DNA of 64,000 nt from Vreelandella glaciei (GTDB lineage: Bacteria; Pseudomonadota; Gammaproteobacteria; Pseudomonadales; Halomonadaceae): NCBI RefSeq assembly GCF_013415125.1, contig NZ_JACCDE010000010.1:62001-126000 (forward strand). The letters run 5' to 3'. Below the pieces are notes generated by a model. The model was given only the letters and a program-made list of their open reading frames with translations. It was not told the origin of the DNA and did no database searches. The translations under genes were made by a program, and so were the position numbers. This document shows positions 25,870 to 34,920 of this stretch, one piece after another (position 1 is the first letter of the stretch; every line of letters begins with the position of its first letter).

Positions 25870-26604
25870 ATGGGAATGGGCATGTCGCGAACATTGAGCA
25901 AGGGCGTTGGCCTGCTGGTAGCCGTCGTGCTGTTAGGCGTTATGTGGCATTTGCTACAGCGCTATGACCTACTAACCCAGGCGCGCCTGAGCGAGCTGAT
26001 CGATACCATCCGCCAGTGGCGTAACGCGCCCTGGATGTTTGCGGCGGTGATGGCCGTTTACGCTGGCGCGCTGCTGGTGATGTTCCCACTTAGCCTACTG
26101 GTGGTGGTGACAGGCTTACTGTTTGGCCCAGTATGGGGGCTAGCGTACGCCACGCTCGGCACATTGACCTCATCGGTAGTGTCTTATTGGGTAGGTCACT
26201 GGCTAGGTCGAGAGGCGCTGATGCACTATGGCGGCCGTCATTTGCGTGGCCTTTCGGGCTATTTATCCAAGCGTGGCATTCGCACCATGACGGTCATTAA
26301 CCTGCTGCCCCTCGCCCCGTTCACACTGACGAATATGCTGGCAGGCGCTTTCCACCTTAAGTTCCGCGATTATATGATCGGCTCCACCCTCGGCATTGTG
26401 CCAGGGCTCGCAGCGGTGATTCTTTTGGGTAGCCAGTTAGGCGCCCTGTTCACCGCGGCCTCCACAAAAGAACTCGTGTTGGCAGGCGCAGGGCTTGCCG
26501 CTGGTGTTGGCCTACTTGCCGGGCTTAAGTACTATAACAGTCAGCGTCAAGATGCCAACCGCCGCCAAGCAGCCAAAAAACGGCCTCAGCGTGAAGGGGA
26601 GTGA
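25870..26604 (+). CDS. TVP38/TMEM64 family (VTT-domain) membrane protein
   Basis: A 244-residue inner-membrane protein of the DedA/VTT superfamily, with about six hydrophobic segments and the conserved loops PLSLLVVVTGLLFGP and LLPLAPFTLTNMLAGAF. The superfamily is linked to lipid scrambling and envelope homeostasis. The last 25 residues are basic and cytoplasmic. Three in-frame ATGs lie at the start (MGMGM) and none has a strong ribosome-binding site, so the start may be up to four codons later. Its end overlaps that of the convergent glycosyltransferase gene by 19 bp. Confidence 0.83.
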   Translation: MGMGMSRTLSKGVGLLVAVVLLGVMWHLLQRYDLLTQARLSELIDTIRQWRNAPWMFAAVMAVYAGALLVMFPLSLLVVVTGLLFGPVWGLAYATLGTLTSSVVSYWVGHWLGREALMHYGGRHLRGLSGYLSKRGIRTMTVINLLPLAPFTLTNMLAGAFHLKFRDYMIGSTLGIVPGLAAVILLGSQLGALFTAASTKELVLAGAGLAAGVGLLAGLKYYNSQRQDANRRQAAKKRPQREGE

Positions 26605-28832
26605 TACTTAGCGAGCACTTCGGCGTAAAAGGTGGCTACCGCGGTGGCAAAGTTGGCAATATCAAACTCTTCAGCAAAGTGGCTGGCCTGTTTACCCAAC
26701 TGCTGGCGTAGCTCTGCGTTATCTTTTAGCTCGACGACTTTTTGCCCCCACGCCTGACGATTTTGCGGCGTCTTGAAGCCGTTCACCCCCTGGCGCACCA
26801 CATCATCAATACCGCTTGAGCGAACCGCCACCACGGGCAAGCCCGCCGACATCGCCTCTAAAATGACCATCCCCTGGGTTTCCGATGTAGAAGCGAACAC
26901 AAATATATCGCCTAGGTGATAGTAAAGCGCCATTTGGTCAGGCGGCACCGCGCCCACTAACGTTACCCGTGCAGCCAGTTTTAAGGTATCGATCTGATGT
27001 TGAATGGCCTCACGATCTGGCCCATCACCGATGAGCAGCAGATGAAAATCCTCGTGCCCTTGGTTCTGCAGCTCGGCAAGTGCTTCCAGCATAAAGCCAA
27101 TATTTTTCTCTTTGCTTATCCGCGAGACGCTAATCAATATTTTGCGCGCGGGATCAATCGCTAGCCGCTCACGCAGCGTTTCCAACTCCCCCGCCTCGAC
27201 ATGCGCGAAACGCTCCACATCAATTCCCGTGGGTTGCACCAGCGAGGGCGTTTTAACCCCGATCATGCGTAGATACTCCTCTGCGGAGTAGGTAGGCACG
27301 ATCACCCCTTGGCAGCGGTTAGAAAAGTGCTTAATCAGAGAGTGCGAGATCAAATTCCGAAAAAGCGCACCAGGTAACGGTACAAAGTGGGCATAGTGCT
27401 CCAGGCGGGTGTGATAGGTGTAGACCACCGGCACCTTAAGCCGACGCCCCATAAACAGCCCCATGGAACCAAGCCAGAAAGGATGATGAACATGAATCAA
27501 ATCGGGCTTAAAGGCACGCAGGCAGCGGCGAAAGCGCACACTGAACGGGTTGGTTAAACGGAACTCCCTCTTTTCACCAAACGCCATCAAAGTCGGGATA
27601 CGTTTGATCGCTTTATCGTCCTGCCATGCGTCACGATAACGGGGCACTAGCAGTTGAACCGAGTGCCCTAAATCACGTAAACCATTGCGCAAACGGTCCA
27701 CCGACACCGATACGCCAGACACAAACGGAAAGTAATTATTGGATACCATCGCCACTCGAAGTGATTTACCCAGGAAAGGCGTCGGATCAATATCAAAATC
27801 GGGATAATAATGGCGGTCTTCAAAAATCAGCCGATATAAACGCAGCGCTAACAGCGTCAGCAAACCAACAATCAGTAAAAAGCGGGTATAGCTGACGTAA
27901 AAGAAGGCGTAAACCGTTGATCCAACGCTACTCACTACCCGCCACCAACCGGGGCTATCCACATTTAAACGCACCGGTGCAATGGCGACATTCTCACCTT
28001 CTACGTCGACGATCACGTAGTGATGAAAGCTGCTGTCGGCATCAATCAGGATACCGCCCGCACCGCCCGTGGTGACGTAATCCACCCCATTAATCGTCTG
28101 CTCTGAAAAGAGCGTTAGGTTAGCGGAGAACACCGTATCAACATCATACTCCTCCGCCAGCGCCATGATGCCCTCGGCCAGCCGGGGGTCATTGAGATAG
28201 TTGTCGGCTTCAAACAGCGGCGCATCGCTCACTACGTTGTGCAGCGGCAAACCAATAAACAAAAACCGATGCTGCGCGTCAGATGCAGCCAGTTCCCTTG
28301 AAAGCCAATCAAGCTGCCAGGAGGTAGATGACTTGCCCGTACCGTCCAGGAAGATAAAGTGGCTATCGCCCGCGACGAAGGAGTAAAAATGCGGGCCAAA
28401 ATATTCATAAAACAAGTAACTACCAAAGTCACTGTCTTCTTTATCACCATAGGTTAGCAAGTAAGGCACATTGAGCTGTTCCAAGCTGTGATAGATCGCC
28501 TGATAGCTCTCTTGTCGCCCGCCATTAACGGCGTTACCCGCCGAGATCAGAAAATCGATGCCGCCCTGGTTGATCAGCGGCACAATTTCATCTTGAAAGA
28601 CGCTCACCGAGTTATTGATATTACCCACCACCGCAAAGCGGTAGTCGGTTCGCTCCGTCAATACCTCGCGAATATCCGCCACCTGAAGCGTATGGACTGA
28701 CTCAAACTCAGGCTCCGCCACGTATAACCAAATTTGGTGCGCAATGAGCACACCCACCAAGGTAAGATTGAGAAAGAAAAACAGCCGCAACCATCGCTGG
28801 CGGGAAAGATGAAAAACGGAGCGTCGTGGCAT
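26586..28832 (-). CDS. Degenerate metallophosphoesterase domain fused to a GT4 glycosyltransferase
   Basis: A 748-residue membrane protein. After an N-terminal membrane segment (about 15-36), residues about 60-300 have a calcineurin-like phosphoesterase outline, but every metal-ligand motif is changed: GDxH is GNIN, GDxxD reads GNAVN, GNHE reads GDKE, and the C-terminal GH motif reads SANLT. A second membrane segment follows (about 318-338). Residues about 355-745 form a GT-B glycosyltransferase of family 4 with the donor-site EX7E motif ETQGMVILE and GTGIDV-like loop QPTGIDVERF. The best guess is a lipid or polysaccharide glycosyltransferase with a non-enzymatic periplasmic domain. Substrate unknown. 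Confidence 0.8.
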   Translation of the reverse strand: MPRRSVFHLSRQRWLRLFFFLNLTLVGVLIAHQIWLYVAEPEFESVHTLQVADIREVLTERTDYRFAVVGNINNSVSVFQDEIVPLINQGGIDFLISAGNAVNGGRQESYQAIYHSLEQLNVPYLLTYGDKEDSDFGSYLFYEYFGPHFYSFVAGDSHFIFLDGTGKSSTSWQLDWLSRELAASDAQHRFLFIGLPLHNVVSDAPLFEADNYLNDPRLAEGIMALAEEYDVDTVFSANLTLFSEQTINGVDYVTTGGAGGILIDADSSFHHYVIVDVEGENVAIAPVRLNVDSPGWWRVVSSVGSTVYAFFYVSYTRFLLIVGLLTLLALRLYRLIFEDRHYYPDFDIDPTPFLGKSLRVAMVSNNYFPFVSGVSVSVDRLRNGLRDLGHSVQLLVPRYRDAWQDDKAIKRIPTLMAFGEKREFRLTNPFSVRFRRCLRAFKPDLIHVHHPFWLGSMGLFMGRRLKVPVVYTYHTRLEHYAHFVPLPGALFRNLISHSLIKHFSNRCQGVIVPTYSAEEYLRMIGVKTPSLVQPTGIDVERFAHVEAGELETLRERLAIDPARKILISVSRISKEKNIGFMLEALAELQNQGHEDFHLLLIGDGPDREAIQHQIDTLKLAARVTLVGAVPPDQMALYYHLGDIFVFASTSETQGMVILEAMSAGLPVVAVRSSGIDDVVRQGVNGFKTPQNRQAWGQKVVELKDNAELRQQLGKQASHFAEEFDIANFATAVATFYAEVLAKYHSPSR

Positions 28833-28942
28833 TTAAAAGCGCTTTTTCCATGGTAAATGCAGAATGAACCGCTACTGCAGCGGCTCAAGCCTTAAAACGC
28901 CCTAACTATACAGCAACCCCGCGTTCAGGTGATGCCCCCAGG

Positions 28943-29371
28943 TTAACCAGCGGCACACCCGTTTAGGGTGGCCAATAAACGCCGCGGCCCGGCTTGATGA
29001 CGATGCTCCCCCAGCCATATGCCCTGCCAGGTGCCCAGCGCTAGGCGACCGTCACGCACGGCCAAAGTGAGCTGAGTGCCCAGCAGGCTGGCGGCCACGT
29101 GGGCTGGCATATCATCAGGGCCTTCCAGCGTATGGCGAAAATAGGGCAAGTCTTCCGGCACCAGACGGCGCAGAAAGGCATCTAAGTCGTGGCGCACATC
29201 GGGGTCAGTGTTCTCGTTAAGCGTTAACGAGGCGGAGGTGTGCATCAACTGAAGGTGCAGCGTGCCAATATGAACATCGTTTAAAAACGGCAGCGCCCTG
29301 GCCACGTCATCGGTAATAAGATGGAAACCGCGCGCCACCTCGGGTAAATGGATTTCTTGTTGGCACCACAT
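28943..29371 (-). CDS. YjbQ/UPF0047 family protein
   Basis: A 142-residue protein of the UPF0047/YjbQ family. The conserved HTSASLTLNEN and FRHTLEGPDDMPAHV segments, with histidines forming the presumed active site, are complete. The family has been reported to have weak thiamine-phosphate synthase activity, and its main role is unclear. The ATG at 29369-29371, with AGGAG 5 nt upstream, is preferred to a GTG two codons earlier. It is probably a single-gene unit. Confidence 0.9.
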   Translation of the reverse strand: MWCQQEIHLPEVARGFHLITDDVARALPFLNDVHIGTLHLQLMHTSASLTLNENTDPDVRHDLDAFLRRLVPEDLPYFRHTLEGPDDMPAHVAASLLGTQLTLAVRDGRLALGTWQGIWLGEHRHQAGPRRLLATLNGCAAG

Positions 29372-29511
29372 AAACACTCCTGTGTTTGCTATCTCATTAG
29401 CGACACGTCATCAGCGTGTCCTTCTTATATGGCAAAATGACGACAGAATGTAACGTCTGATAGTACACAACATAGCCGAACGCCAAAGACTCATCGCCAA
29501 GGAGCGCTTCA

Positions 29512-30048
29512 ATGAAACATTTGCTAGGAAGCAGCGTCATCAGTATGGCTTTACTTACCGGCTGCACCGGCATTCCCGAGGGAACCGAGCCGGTTAGTGA
29601 CTTTGCATTAGATCGCTACCTGGGCCAATGGTACGAGATAGCGCGCCTGGACCACTCATTTGAGCGTGGCCTTGATTGCGTCACCGCCACTTATAGCCTG
29701 CGCGATGACGATGGCGTACGCGTCATCAACCGTGGCTACAACCTGGAAGAGCAAGCGTGGGATGAAGCCGAAGGCCGCGCCTACTTTATTGATGATAAAA
29801 ATGTGGGCCGTTTAAAAGTGAGCTTTTTTGGTCCCTTTTACGGCGGCTATAACATTCTTGAACTTGACGATGACTACCAGTGGGCGCTGGTAGCGGGCCC
29901 TAACCGAGACTACCTGTGGATACTGTCGCGCACACCGCAAATGGACAGCGCGACGGAGTCCAGCCTGCGCCAGCGAGCAGCCGAGCTGGACTTCCCCACC
30001 GATGAACTGATCGATGTCGCCCAGGGCGAAGCCTGCCCTAATCGCTAG
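29512..30048 (+). CDS. blc: Outer-membrane lipocalin (Blc-like lipoprotein)
   Basis: A 178-residue lipocalin precursor. The lipobox LLTGC puts the lipidated Cys at residue 18, and the following TGIPEGTEPV has no Asp at +2, so the protein should be sorted to the outer membrane. The lipocalin signature YLGQWYEIARLDHSFERGL is followed by the usual eight-strand barrel and the LWILSRTPQM segment. Blc binds lysophospholipids and fatty acids and is often a stress gene. AAGGAG lies 8 nt upstream of the ATG. The stop abuts the convergent lysR gene. Confidence 0.92.
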   Translation: MKHLLGSSVISMALLTGCTGIPEGTEPVSDFALDRYLGQWYEIARLDHSFERGLDCVTATYSLRDDDGVRVINRGYNLEEQAWDEAEGRAYFIDDKNVGRLKVSFFGPFYGGYNILELDDDYQWALVAGPNRDYLWILSRTPQMDSATESSLRQRAAELDFPTDELIDVAQGEACPNR

Positions 30049-30975
30049 TCAGGAAGACTCCGGCAGCGCCGACACCCGCCCCGCCATCTCCTGCTGAACA
30101 AAGGCAATAAAAGCACGCAGCCGGGCGGGCACATGCCTGCGCTGCTCATAGACCGCAAAGAAGTCCGCGCGCACACTCTGCCAGCCAGGCAGCAGTTCAA
30201 CTAACGCGCCACTGGCAAGGTGCTCGTTTACATCCCACCAAGAGCGCAGCATCACGCCATGGCCGTCCAACGCCAAACGGGTGATCACCTCACCATCATT
30301 ACTGGCTAACCGGCCACTGACTTTTACCGTTTGCTCCTTTTTGGACGGCTCGCTACGTTCAAAGCGCCATAGCGGAAAATCACTGTCGTTCTCGCGAATG
30401 ACTAAGCAAGCATGCTGCTGCAAATCAGCCGGTGTCTGAAGGGGCGACGAGTGAGCGATATAGCCAGGCGATGCGCAGAGTATGCGTCGATTCGCTAAAA
30501 TGCGTCGCGCGACTAAGCGCGACTCCGGGGGCTCACCCACTCGAATGCCAATATCGAAGCCGTGATCGCTCAAATTGAGCGGAAAGTTGGTAAGTTCTAG
30601 CCAGCCCTCCACCTCAGGGTGTTCGGCACAAAAACACGACAGTAACGGCGCAATATGGCGGCGACCAAAGCCAAACGTGGCATTAACACGCAACCGACCG
30701 CTAAGAGCTTGGTTGGAACGCTCACCCAGGGAGCTCTCCAGCTCGGCAAGCTCATCCAGAATGAGCGTGCCACGGGCAAGGTAGCGCTCGCCCTCCGCCG
30801 TCAGCGTCAGCCGCCGAGTGGTACGGGCAGCCAGCTCAACCCCCAAACGCGCTTCTAAAAGTTTCAGCCGCTTACTCACGGCGGAGAGCGATAGCCCCAA
30901 TTCACGGGCGGTTGCCGTTAAGCTGCCCGCCCGTGCCAGGTGCTGAAAAAACGCCAAATCATCCAGTTGTGCCAT
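30049..30975 (-). CDS. LysR-type transcriptional regulator
   Basis: A 308-residue LysR regulator with helix-turn-helix at about 20-45 (GSLTATARELGLSLSAVSKRL) and an effector domain from about residue 90. A GTG five codons upstream is in frame, but the ATG at 30973-30975 has AAGGGG at good distance. It is divergent from tartrate dehydrogenase, with 151 bp between the starts, the usual arrangement for the TtuA/DmlR group that regulates tartrate or malate dehydrogenase genes. Confidence 0.9.
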   Translation of the reverse strand: MAQLDDLAFFQHLARAGSLTATARELGLSLSAVSKRLKLLEARLGVELAARTTRRLTLTAEGERYLARGTLILDELAELESSLGERSNQALSGRLRVNATFGFGRRHIAPLLSCFCAEHPEVEGWLELTNFPLNLSDHGFDIGIRVGEPPESRLVARRILANRRILCASPGYIAHSSPLQTPADLQQHACLVIRENDSDFPLWRFERSEPSKKEQTVKVSGRLASNDGEVITRLALDGHGVMLRSWWDVNEHLASGALVELLPGWQSVRADFFAVYEQRRHVPARLRAFIAFVQQEMAGRVSALPESS

Positions 30976-31063
30976 ACACCCCTTAGCCACTCTCCACTTT
31001 TACGCAACAATAGCTTGAATAGTAGCCTGATTATCTCCACCAAAATAGCCGCTACACTCTACT

Positions 31064-31092
31064 CAGTACTTGCCAGACCCAGTACTTACCAG
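31064..31092. repeat. 13-bp direct repeat upstream of tartrate dehydrogenase
   Basis: CAGTACTTGCCAG (31064-31076) and CAGTACTTACCAG (31080-31092) differ at one base and are 16 bp apart start to start. They lie 35-60 bp upstream of the start codon between the divergent lysR and tartrate dehydrogenase genes and could be regulator sites. Confidence 0.6.
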
Positions 31093-31126
31093 CAATTGTC
31101 AGCCACTAACAAGAGAAGGAAGCACC

Positions 31127-32200
31127 ATGGCTCATCGTATCGCCATTATCGCCGGCGACGGCATTGGTACCGAAGTTATGCCCGAAGGCATTCGTGCCCT
31201 TGAGGCAACCGCCAAGCGTTTTAATATCGAGCTTGAGTTCACTACGTTTGAGTTTGGTAGCTGCGACTACTACCTCGAACATGGCAAGATGCTGCCGGAT
31301 GATTGGTTTGAGCAGTTAAAAGGCTTCGATGCACTGTTTTATGGCGCAGTTGGCTGGCCCGATAAAGTACCCGACCATATTTCCCTATGGGGCTCGCTGC
31401 TGCAGTTCCGCCGCCAGTTCGACCAGTACATCAACCTGCGCCCTTGCAAGCTGATGCCCGGCATTAAAAGCCCGTTGGCAGGCCGCGAACCCGGCGATAT
31501 CGATTTTTATGTGGTGCGTGAGAACACCGAAGGCGAGTACTCAAGCGTTGGCGGCAAAATGTTTGAAGGCACTGACCGTGAAGTGGTGATTCAAGACACG
31601 GTCATGACCCGCACCGGCGTGGACCGCGTATTGAAGTACGCCTTTGAACTGGCCCAAACCCGCCCGCGCAAAAAGCTTACTTCTGCTACCAAGTCCAACG
31701 GCATTTCCATCACCATGCCTTACTGGGATGAGCGCGTCGTCGAAATGGCAAAAGGCTACCCTGAGATCGCGGTGGATAAATTCCATATCGATATTCTGAC
31801 TGCCAATTTCGTCCTTCACCCAGACTGGTTCGATGTGGTCGTGGGCAGTAACTTATTCGGCGATATCCTCTCCGACTTGGGCCCCGCCTGTACCGGCACG
31901 ATCGGCATTGCGCCATCAGCCAACATCAACCCGGAAGGCCACTTTCCCAGCCTGTTTGAGCCGGTACACGGCAGCGCACCGGATATCGCTGGTAAAGGCA
32001 TCGCCAACCCTATCGGCCAGATCTGGTCAGGTGCCATGATGCTTGAGCACCTTGGCTACAAGGAAGCCGGTGATGCGCTGGTAAGCGCCATTGAGGAAGT
32101 GTTGAGCGCAGGCGACAGCCAAGTTCTCACCCGCGATGTGGGTGGCCAAGGCACAACGGAAAGCTTAGGCAAGGCAATTGCTGACGCTATTACACGCTGA
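31127..32200 (+). CDS. Tartrate dehydrogenase/decarboxylase or D-malate dehydrogenase
   Basis: A 357-residue NAD-dependent beta-decarboxylating dehydrogenase of the isocitrate/isopropylmalate family. Visible motifs are IAIIAGDGIGTEVMPEG at the start, the substrate arginines in INLRPCKLMPG, the RENTEGEYSSVG loop and the metal-binding Asp residues in NLFGDILSDL. These match the TtuC/DmlA subgroup, which acts on tartrate and D-malate. The frame is open upstream, but the ATG at 31127 has GAAGGA at correct spacing. The divergent LysR gene fits this subgroup. Confidence 0.9.
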   Translation: MAHRIAIIAGDGIGTEVMPEGIRALEATAKRFNIELEFTTFEFGSCDYYLEHGKMLPDDWFEQLKGFDALFYGAVGWPDKVPDHISLWGSLLQFRRQFDQYINLRPCKLMPGIKSPLAGREPGDIDFYVVRENTEGEYSSVGGKMFEGTDREVVIQDTVMTRTGVDRVLKYAFELAQTRPRKKLTSATKSNGISITMPYWDERVVEMAKGYPEIAVDKFHIDILTANFVLHPDWFDVVVGSNLFGDILSDLGPACTGTIGIAPSANINPEGHFPSLFEPVHGSAPDIAGKGIANPIGQIWSGAMMLEHLGYKEAGDALVSAIEEVLSAGDSQVLTRDVGGQGTTESLGKAIADAITR

Positions 32201-32358
32201 CGTCATCTGCTATAGCGATTGTCTGCCCAGCTGAGTCCAACCGGGCAGACAATGTATGTTTTTTACACGCTTATGTTCTACATTTGTCCTGAAGGTGAAG
32301 AAAACGTCAGTTTCACTTCGCTCATAACAACATCAACAAACAAACTCAGGACAATGCT

Positions 32359-33387
32359 ATGAAACTTGGACGCCGTCAGTTTCTCTCGGCAACGGCCGCT
32401 CTGGCCGCAGTCGGCACCTCCCCCCAGCTGTTTGCCATGCAGACCTCGCCAGGGGCCGCTCCCGCTCGCTACCCCATTGATGCCTGGAAAGTTGAGGATC
32501 AGCGCTTCAGTGACTACATGATTTTTAATAGCCCGCTGGAGCGCCACTGGAGTGGCGGGCTATGGACAGAGGGGCCGGCCTGGAATGCCGTGGGTCGTTA
32601 CGTTGTATTCAGCGATATCCCCCGAGCCAAGCAGATGCGTTGGGACGAAGCGACTGGCCAGGTCAGAGTTTTAAGAGACAACGTTGGCCACTCTAACGGT
32701 AATACCTTTGATCACCAGGGCCGGCTAATTGCTTGCGAGCACTACCCTTCTCGGGTGTTACGCTACGAATGGGATGGCAGCACCACGGTGCTTGCCGAGC
32801 GCTATCAAGGCAAGCCACTCAATGCCCCCAATGACGTGGTGGCGCTTCCGTCGGGTGGTGTAATCTTTACCGATCCCGGTTACGGCGCCCACTTCGACTA
32901 CGAGGGCAAGAAGCGTGATCTGGAACTTGAAACCGCTATCTATTACGTCGATGACAGCCTCGATGAACCTATCCTACTGACCGACGATATTTTTAAACCC
33001 AACGGTATTGTACTAACACCGGATGGCAAGGGTTTCTACGCCAGTGACAGTGCCCCCACCCATTTTGACGAGCCCGCGCGAATCATTCGCTGGTCGCTTG
33101 GCGAAGATGGCAAAAGCGTCAGTGACCGCCAAGTGGTCGTTACCAGCGAAGATACCATTTTCGACGGCATGACCTGCGATATGGATGGCAATATCTGGTC
33201 GAGCGCCAACGGTGGCGAAGGCATTGATGGCGTCGTGGTTTTCTCGCCGGAAGGCACGCTGTTGGGGCGGGTTTTGCTGCCTGAAGTCTGTTCCAATGTA
33301 TGTTTTGCTGGTGCGAATCGTAACCGGTTATTTATGACCGCCAGCCAATCCGTTTACACCATTTACACTGCAGCCCGCGGCGCCTAG
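32359..33387 (+). CDS. SMP-30/gluconolactonase family protein with Tat signal
   Basis: A 342-residue protein with a twin-arginine signal (GRRQFLSATAALAAVG, cleavage after LFA at about residue 26) and a six-bladed SMP-30 propeller. The metal-site residues Glu in GGLWTEGPAW, Asn in LNAPNDVV and Asp in FKPNGIVLTPDG... YASDS are present. Such enzymes hydrolyse sugar lactones in the periplasm. AGGACAA precedes the ATG. It probably shares a functional context with the dehydrogenase upstream but is likely transcribed on its own. Confidence 0.88.
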   Translation: MKLGRRQFLSATAALAAVGTSPQLFAMQTSPGAAPARYPIDAWKVEDQRFSDYMIFNSPLERHWSGGLWTEGPAWNAVGRYVVFSDIPRAKQMRWDEATGQVRVLRDNVGHSNGNTFDHQGRLIACEHYPSRVLRYEWDGSTTVLAERYQGKPLNAPNDVVALPSGGVIFTDPGYGAHFDYEGKKRDLELETAIYYVDDSLDEPILLTDDIFKPNGIVLTPDGKGFYASDSAPTHFDEPARIIRWSLGEDGKSVSDRQVVVTSEDTIFDGMTCDMDGNIWSSANGGEGIDGVVVFSPEGTLLGRVLLPEVCSNVCFAGANRNRLFMTASQSVYTIYTAARGA

Positions 33388-33410
33388 CGGTGTTGATATC
33401 ACCCATAAAA

Positions 33411-33443
33411 AAAGCCTCGCTGGTCAATGCCAGCGAGGCTTTT
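33411..33443. terminator. Bidirectional terminator between lactonase and wrbA
   Basis: AAGCCTCGCTGG (33412-33423) pairs with CCAGCGAGGCTT (33430-33441), followed by TTT on the plus strand and preceded by an A run (33406-33413) that becomes a T run on the minus strand. It serves both convergent genes. Confidence 0.88.
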
Positions 33444-33464
33444 ACGTTATGAACTATCACTTCA

Positions 33465-34064
33465 TCAGCTAGCTAGTTTAGCCGCTGTCTTGGCGACTAG
33501 CTCACCCTGGAAACGAGCAATTTTGAGCTCGCGCTCATCGGGCTGGCGAGAGCCATCGCCGCCCGCAAGGGTAGCTGCGCCGTAAGGCGTGCCGCCGCTC
33601 ACTTTGGAAATATCGAACTGCTCTTCAAGGCCATAACCAATCGGTACAATGATCATGCCGTGGTGAGCCAACGTGGTCCACGTAGAGGTAATGGTCATTT
33701 CATCACCACCGCCCGTACCGGTAGACGTAAACACGCTGGCAACTTTGCCACGAAGTGCGCCATTAGCCCATAGGCCGCCAGTTTGATCCAGAAAAGTACG
33801 CATTTGCCCGGTCATATTACCAAAGCGGGTTGGCGTACCGAAGATAATTGCATCGTAATCAGCGAGTTCTTGTGGCGTAGCTTCCGGCGTATCGTAATCC
33901 TGCTTGCCGCCTGCGTTTTTAAAGGCTTCCGCGGGCATGGTTTCAGGCACTCGCTTAACGGTGACTTCAACGCCGCTGACGCTTTTTGCGCCCTCTGCAA
34001 CGGCGTGCGCCATCGTATCAATATGACCGTACATGGAGTAATAAAGTACCAGAACCTTTGTCAT
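33465..34064 (-). CDS. wrbA: NAD(P)H:quinone oxidoreductase WrbA
   Basis: A 199-residue flavoprotein of the WrbA family, a tetrameric FMN enzyme that reduces quinones by two electrons. The FMN-binding start [17 protein letters not shown], the [19 protein letters not shown] loop, and GTGGGDEMT are typical and complete. An AAGGAG site lies 8 nt before the ATG. It is divergent from the hemerythrin gene. Confidence 0.95.
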   Translation of the reverse strand: MTKVLVLYYSMYGHIDTMAHAVAEGAKSVSGVEVTVKRVPETMPAEAFKNAGGKQDYDTPEATPQELADYDAIIFGTPTRFGNMTGQMRTFLDQTGGLWANGALRGKVASVFTSTGTGGGDEMTITSTWTTLAHHGMIIVPIGYGLEEQFDISKVSGGTPYGAATLAGGDGSRQPDERELKIARFQGELVAKTAAKLAS

Positions 34065-34280
34065 GGATATCTCCTTAGCGATGTGTGGCTTATAGGTAAC
34101 CTAGCAGTGCACTGGGCTTTCTCAATAAACAGTACCCACAACATAGCGCACTCAAGCGTAGATAAAAGCGAATGTTTTCGTCCGCGGGCATCGATTTCAT
34201 CGACGAACGCCAGCTTGCACTTTACGCAAACCCCCACTAGCTTTGGTCTTGCCTACCTAAACGTATCCAAGGAGTCTGGA

Positions 34281-34721
34281 ATGACGATTTTTGAAGCCCT
34301 GCGCAAGGATCATGATATTCAGCGTGATCTGCTTGCCCGCTTGATTGAGACTCATGGAGATAGCGACGAGCGCGACTCACTCTACCAGCAAGTGAAAAAA
34401 GAGCTGCACGGTCATGCCGCAGCCGAAGAGCGCGCTTTCTATATTCCGCTAATGGAAATGGATTTGACCCAGGAAAAGGCTCGTCACAGCGTGGCCGAAC
34501 ATCATGAAATTGATGAGCTTATAGAACTTCTCGATGAAACCGACTACAGCGCCACTCATTGGCTGACCCATGCTAAACAGCTACAGCATTTAGTGACTCA
34601 CCACCTCGACGAAGAAGAGCAGGAAGTGTTCCAGCTGGCTGGCCGAGGCCTACCAGACAATCAAAAAACCTCCCTTGCCAGTGAGTATCAGCAGGAAATG
34701 GAGCGCCAGCGCTCAGTGTAA
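34281..34721 (+). CDS. Hemerythrin HHE-domain protein
   Basis: A 146-residue four-helix-bundle protein with the HHE iron-binding pattern: KDHDIQRDLL, then HGHAAAEERAFY, then AEHHEIDELIELL, then THHLDEEEQEVF. Such proteins bind a di-iron centre and sense or scavenge oxygen, NO or peroxide. An AAGGAG site supports the ATG at 34281; longer upstream frames lack support. It is divergent from wrbA and followed by a terminator. Confidence 0.9.
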   Translation: MTIFEALRKDHDIQRDLLARLIETHGDSDERDSLYQQVKKELHGHAAAEERAFYIPLMEMDLTQEKARHSVAEHHEIDELIELLDETDYSATHWLTHAKQLQHLVTHHLDEEEQEVFQLAGRGLPDNQKTSLASEYQQEMERQRSV

Positions 34722-34735
34722 CCCGACACGCAGCT

Positions 34736-34772
34736 TGAAAAAGCGCTCATGCGTCGCATGGGCGCTTTTTTT
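34736..34772 (+). terminator. Intrinsic terminator after the hemerythrin gene
   Basis: AAAAAGCGCTCATGCG pairs with CGCATGGGCGCTTTTT with small internal mismatches around one T, followed by T residues, 15 bp after the stop codon. Confidence 0.82.
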
Positions 34773-34920
34773 GATGCCGGTTTCCTTATGCTTTTCACGA
34801 ATACGCTGGGCTTTTACATGCGAACGACCTAGTGTCTTGTGGCAAACGGTTAGCGTGGTAATGCTAGGCTCACTTTTTATAACGACAACGATACTAAAAA
34901 CAGAGACTAAGGAGCTGACA

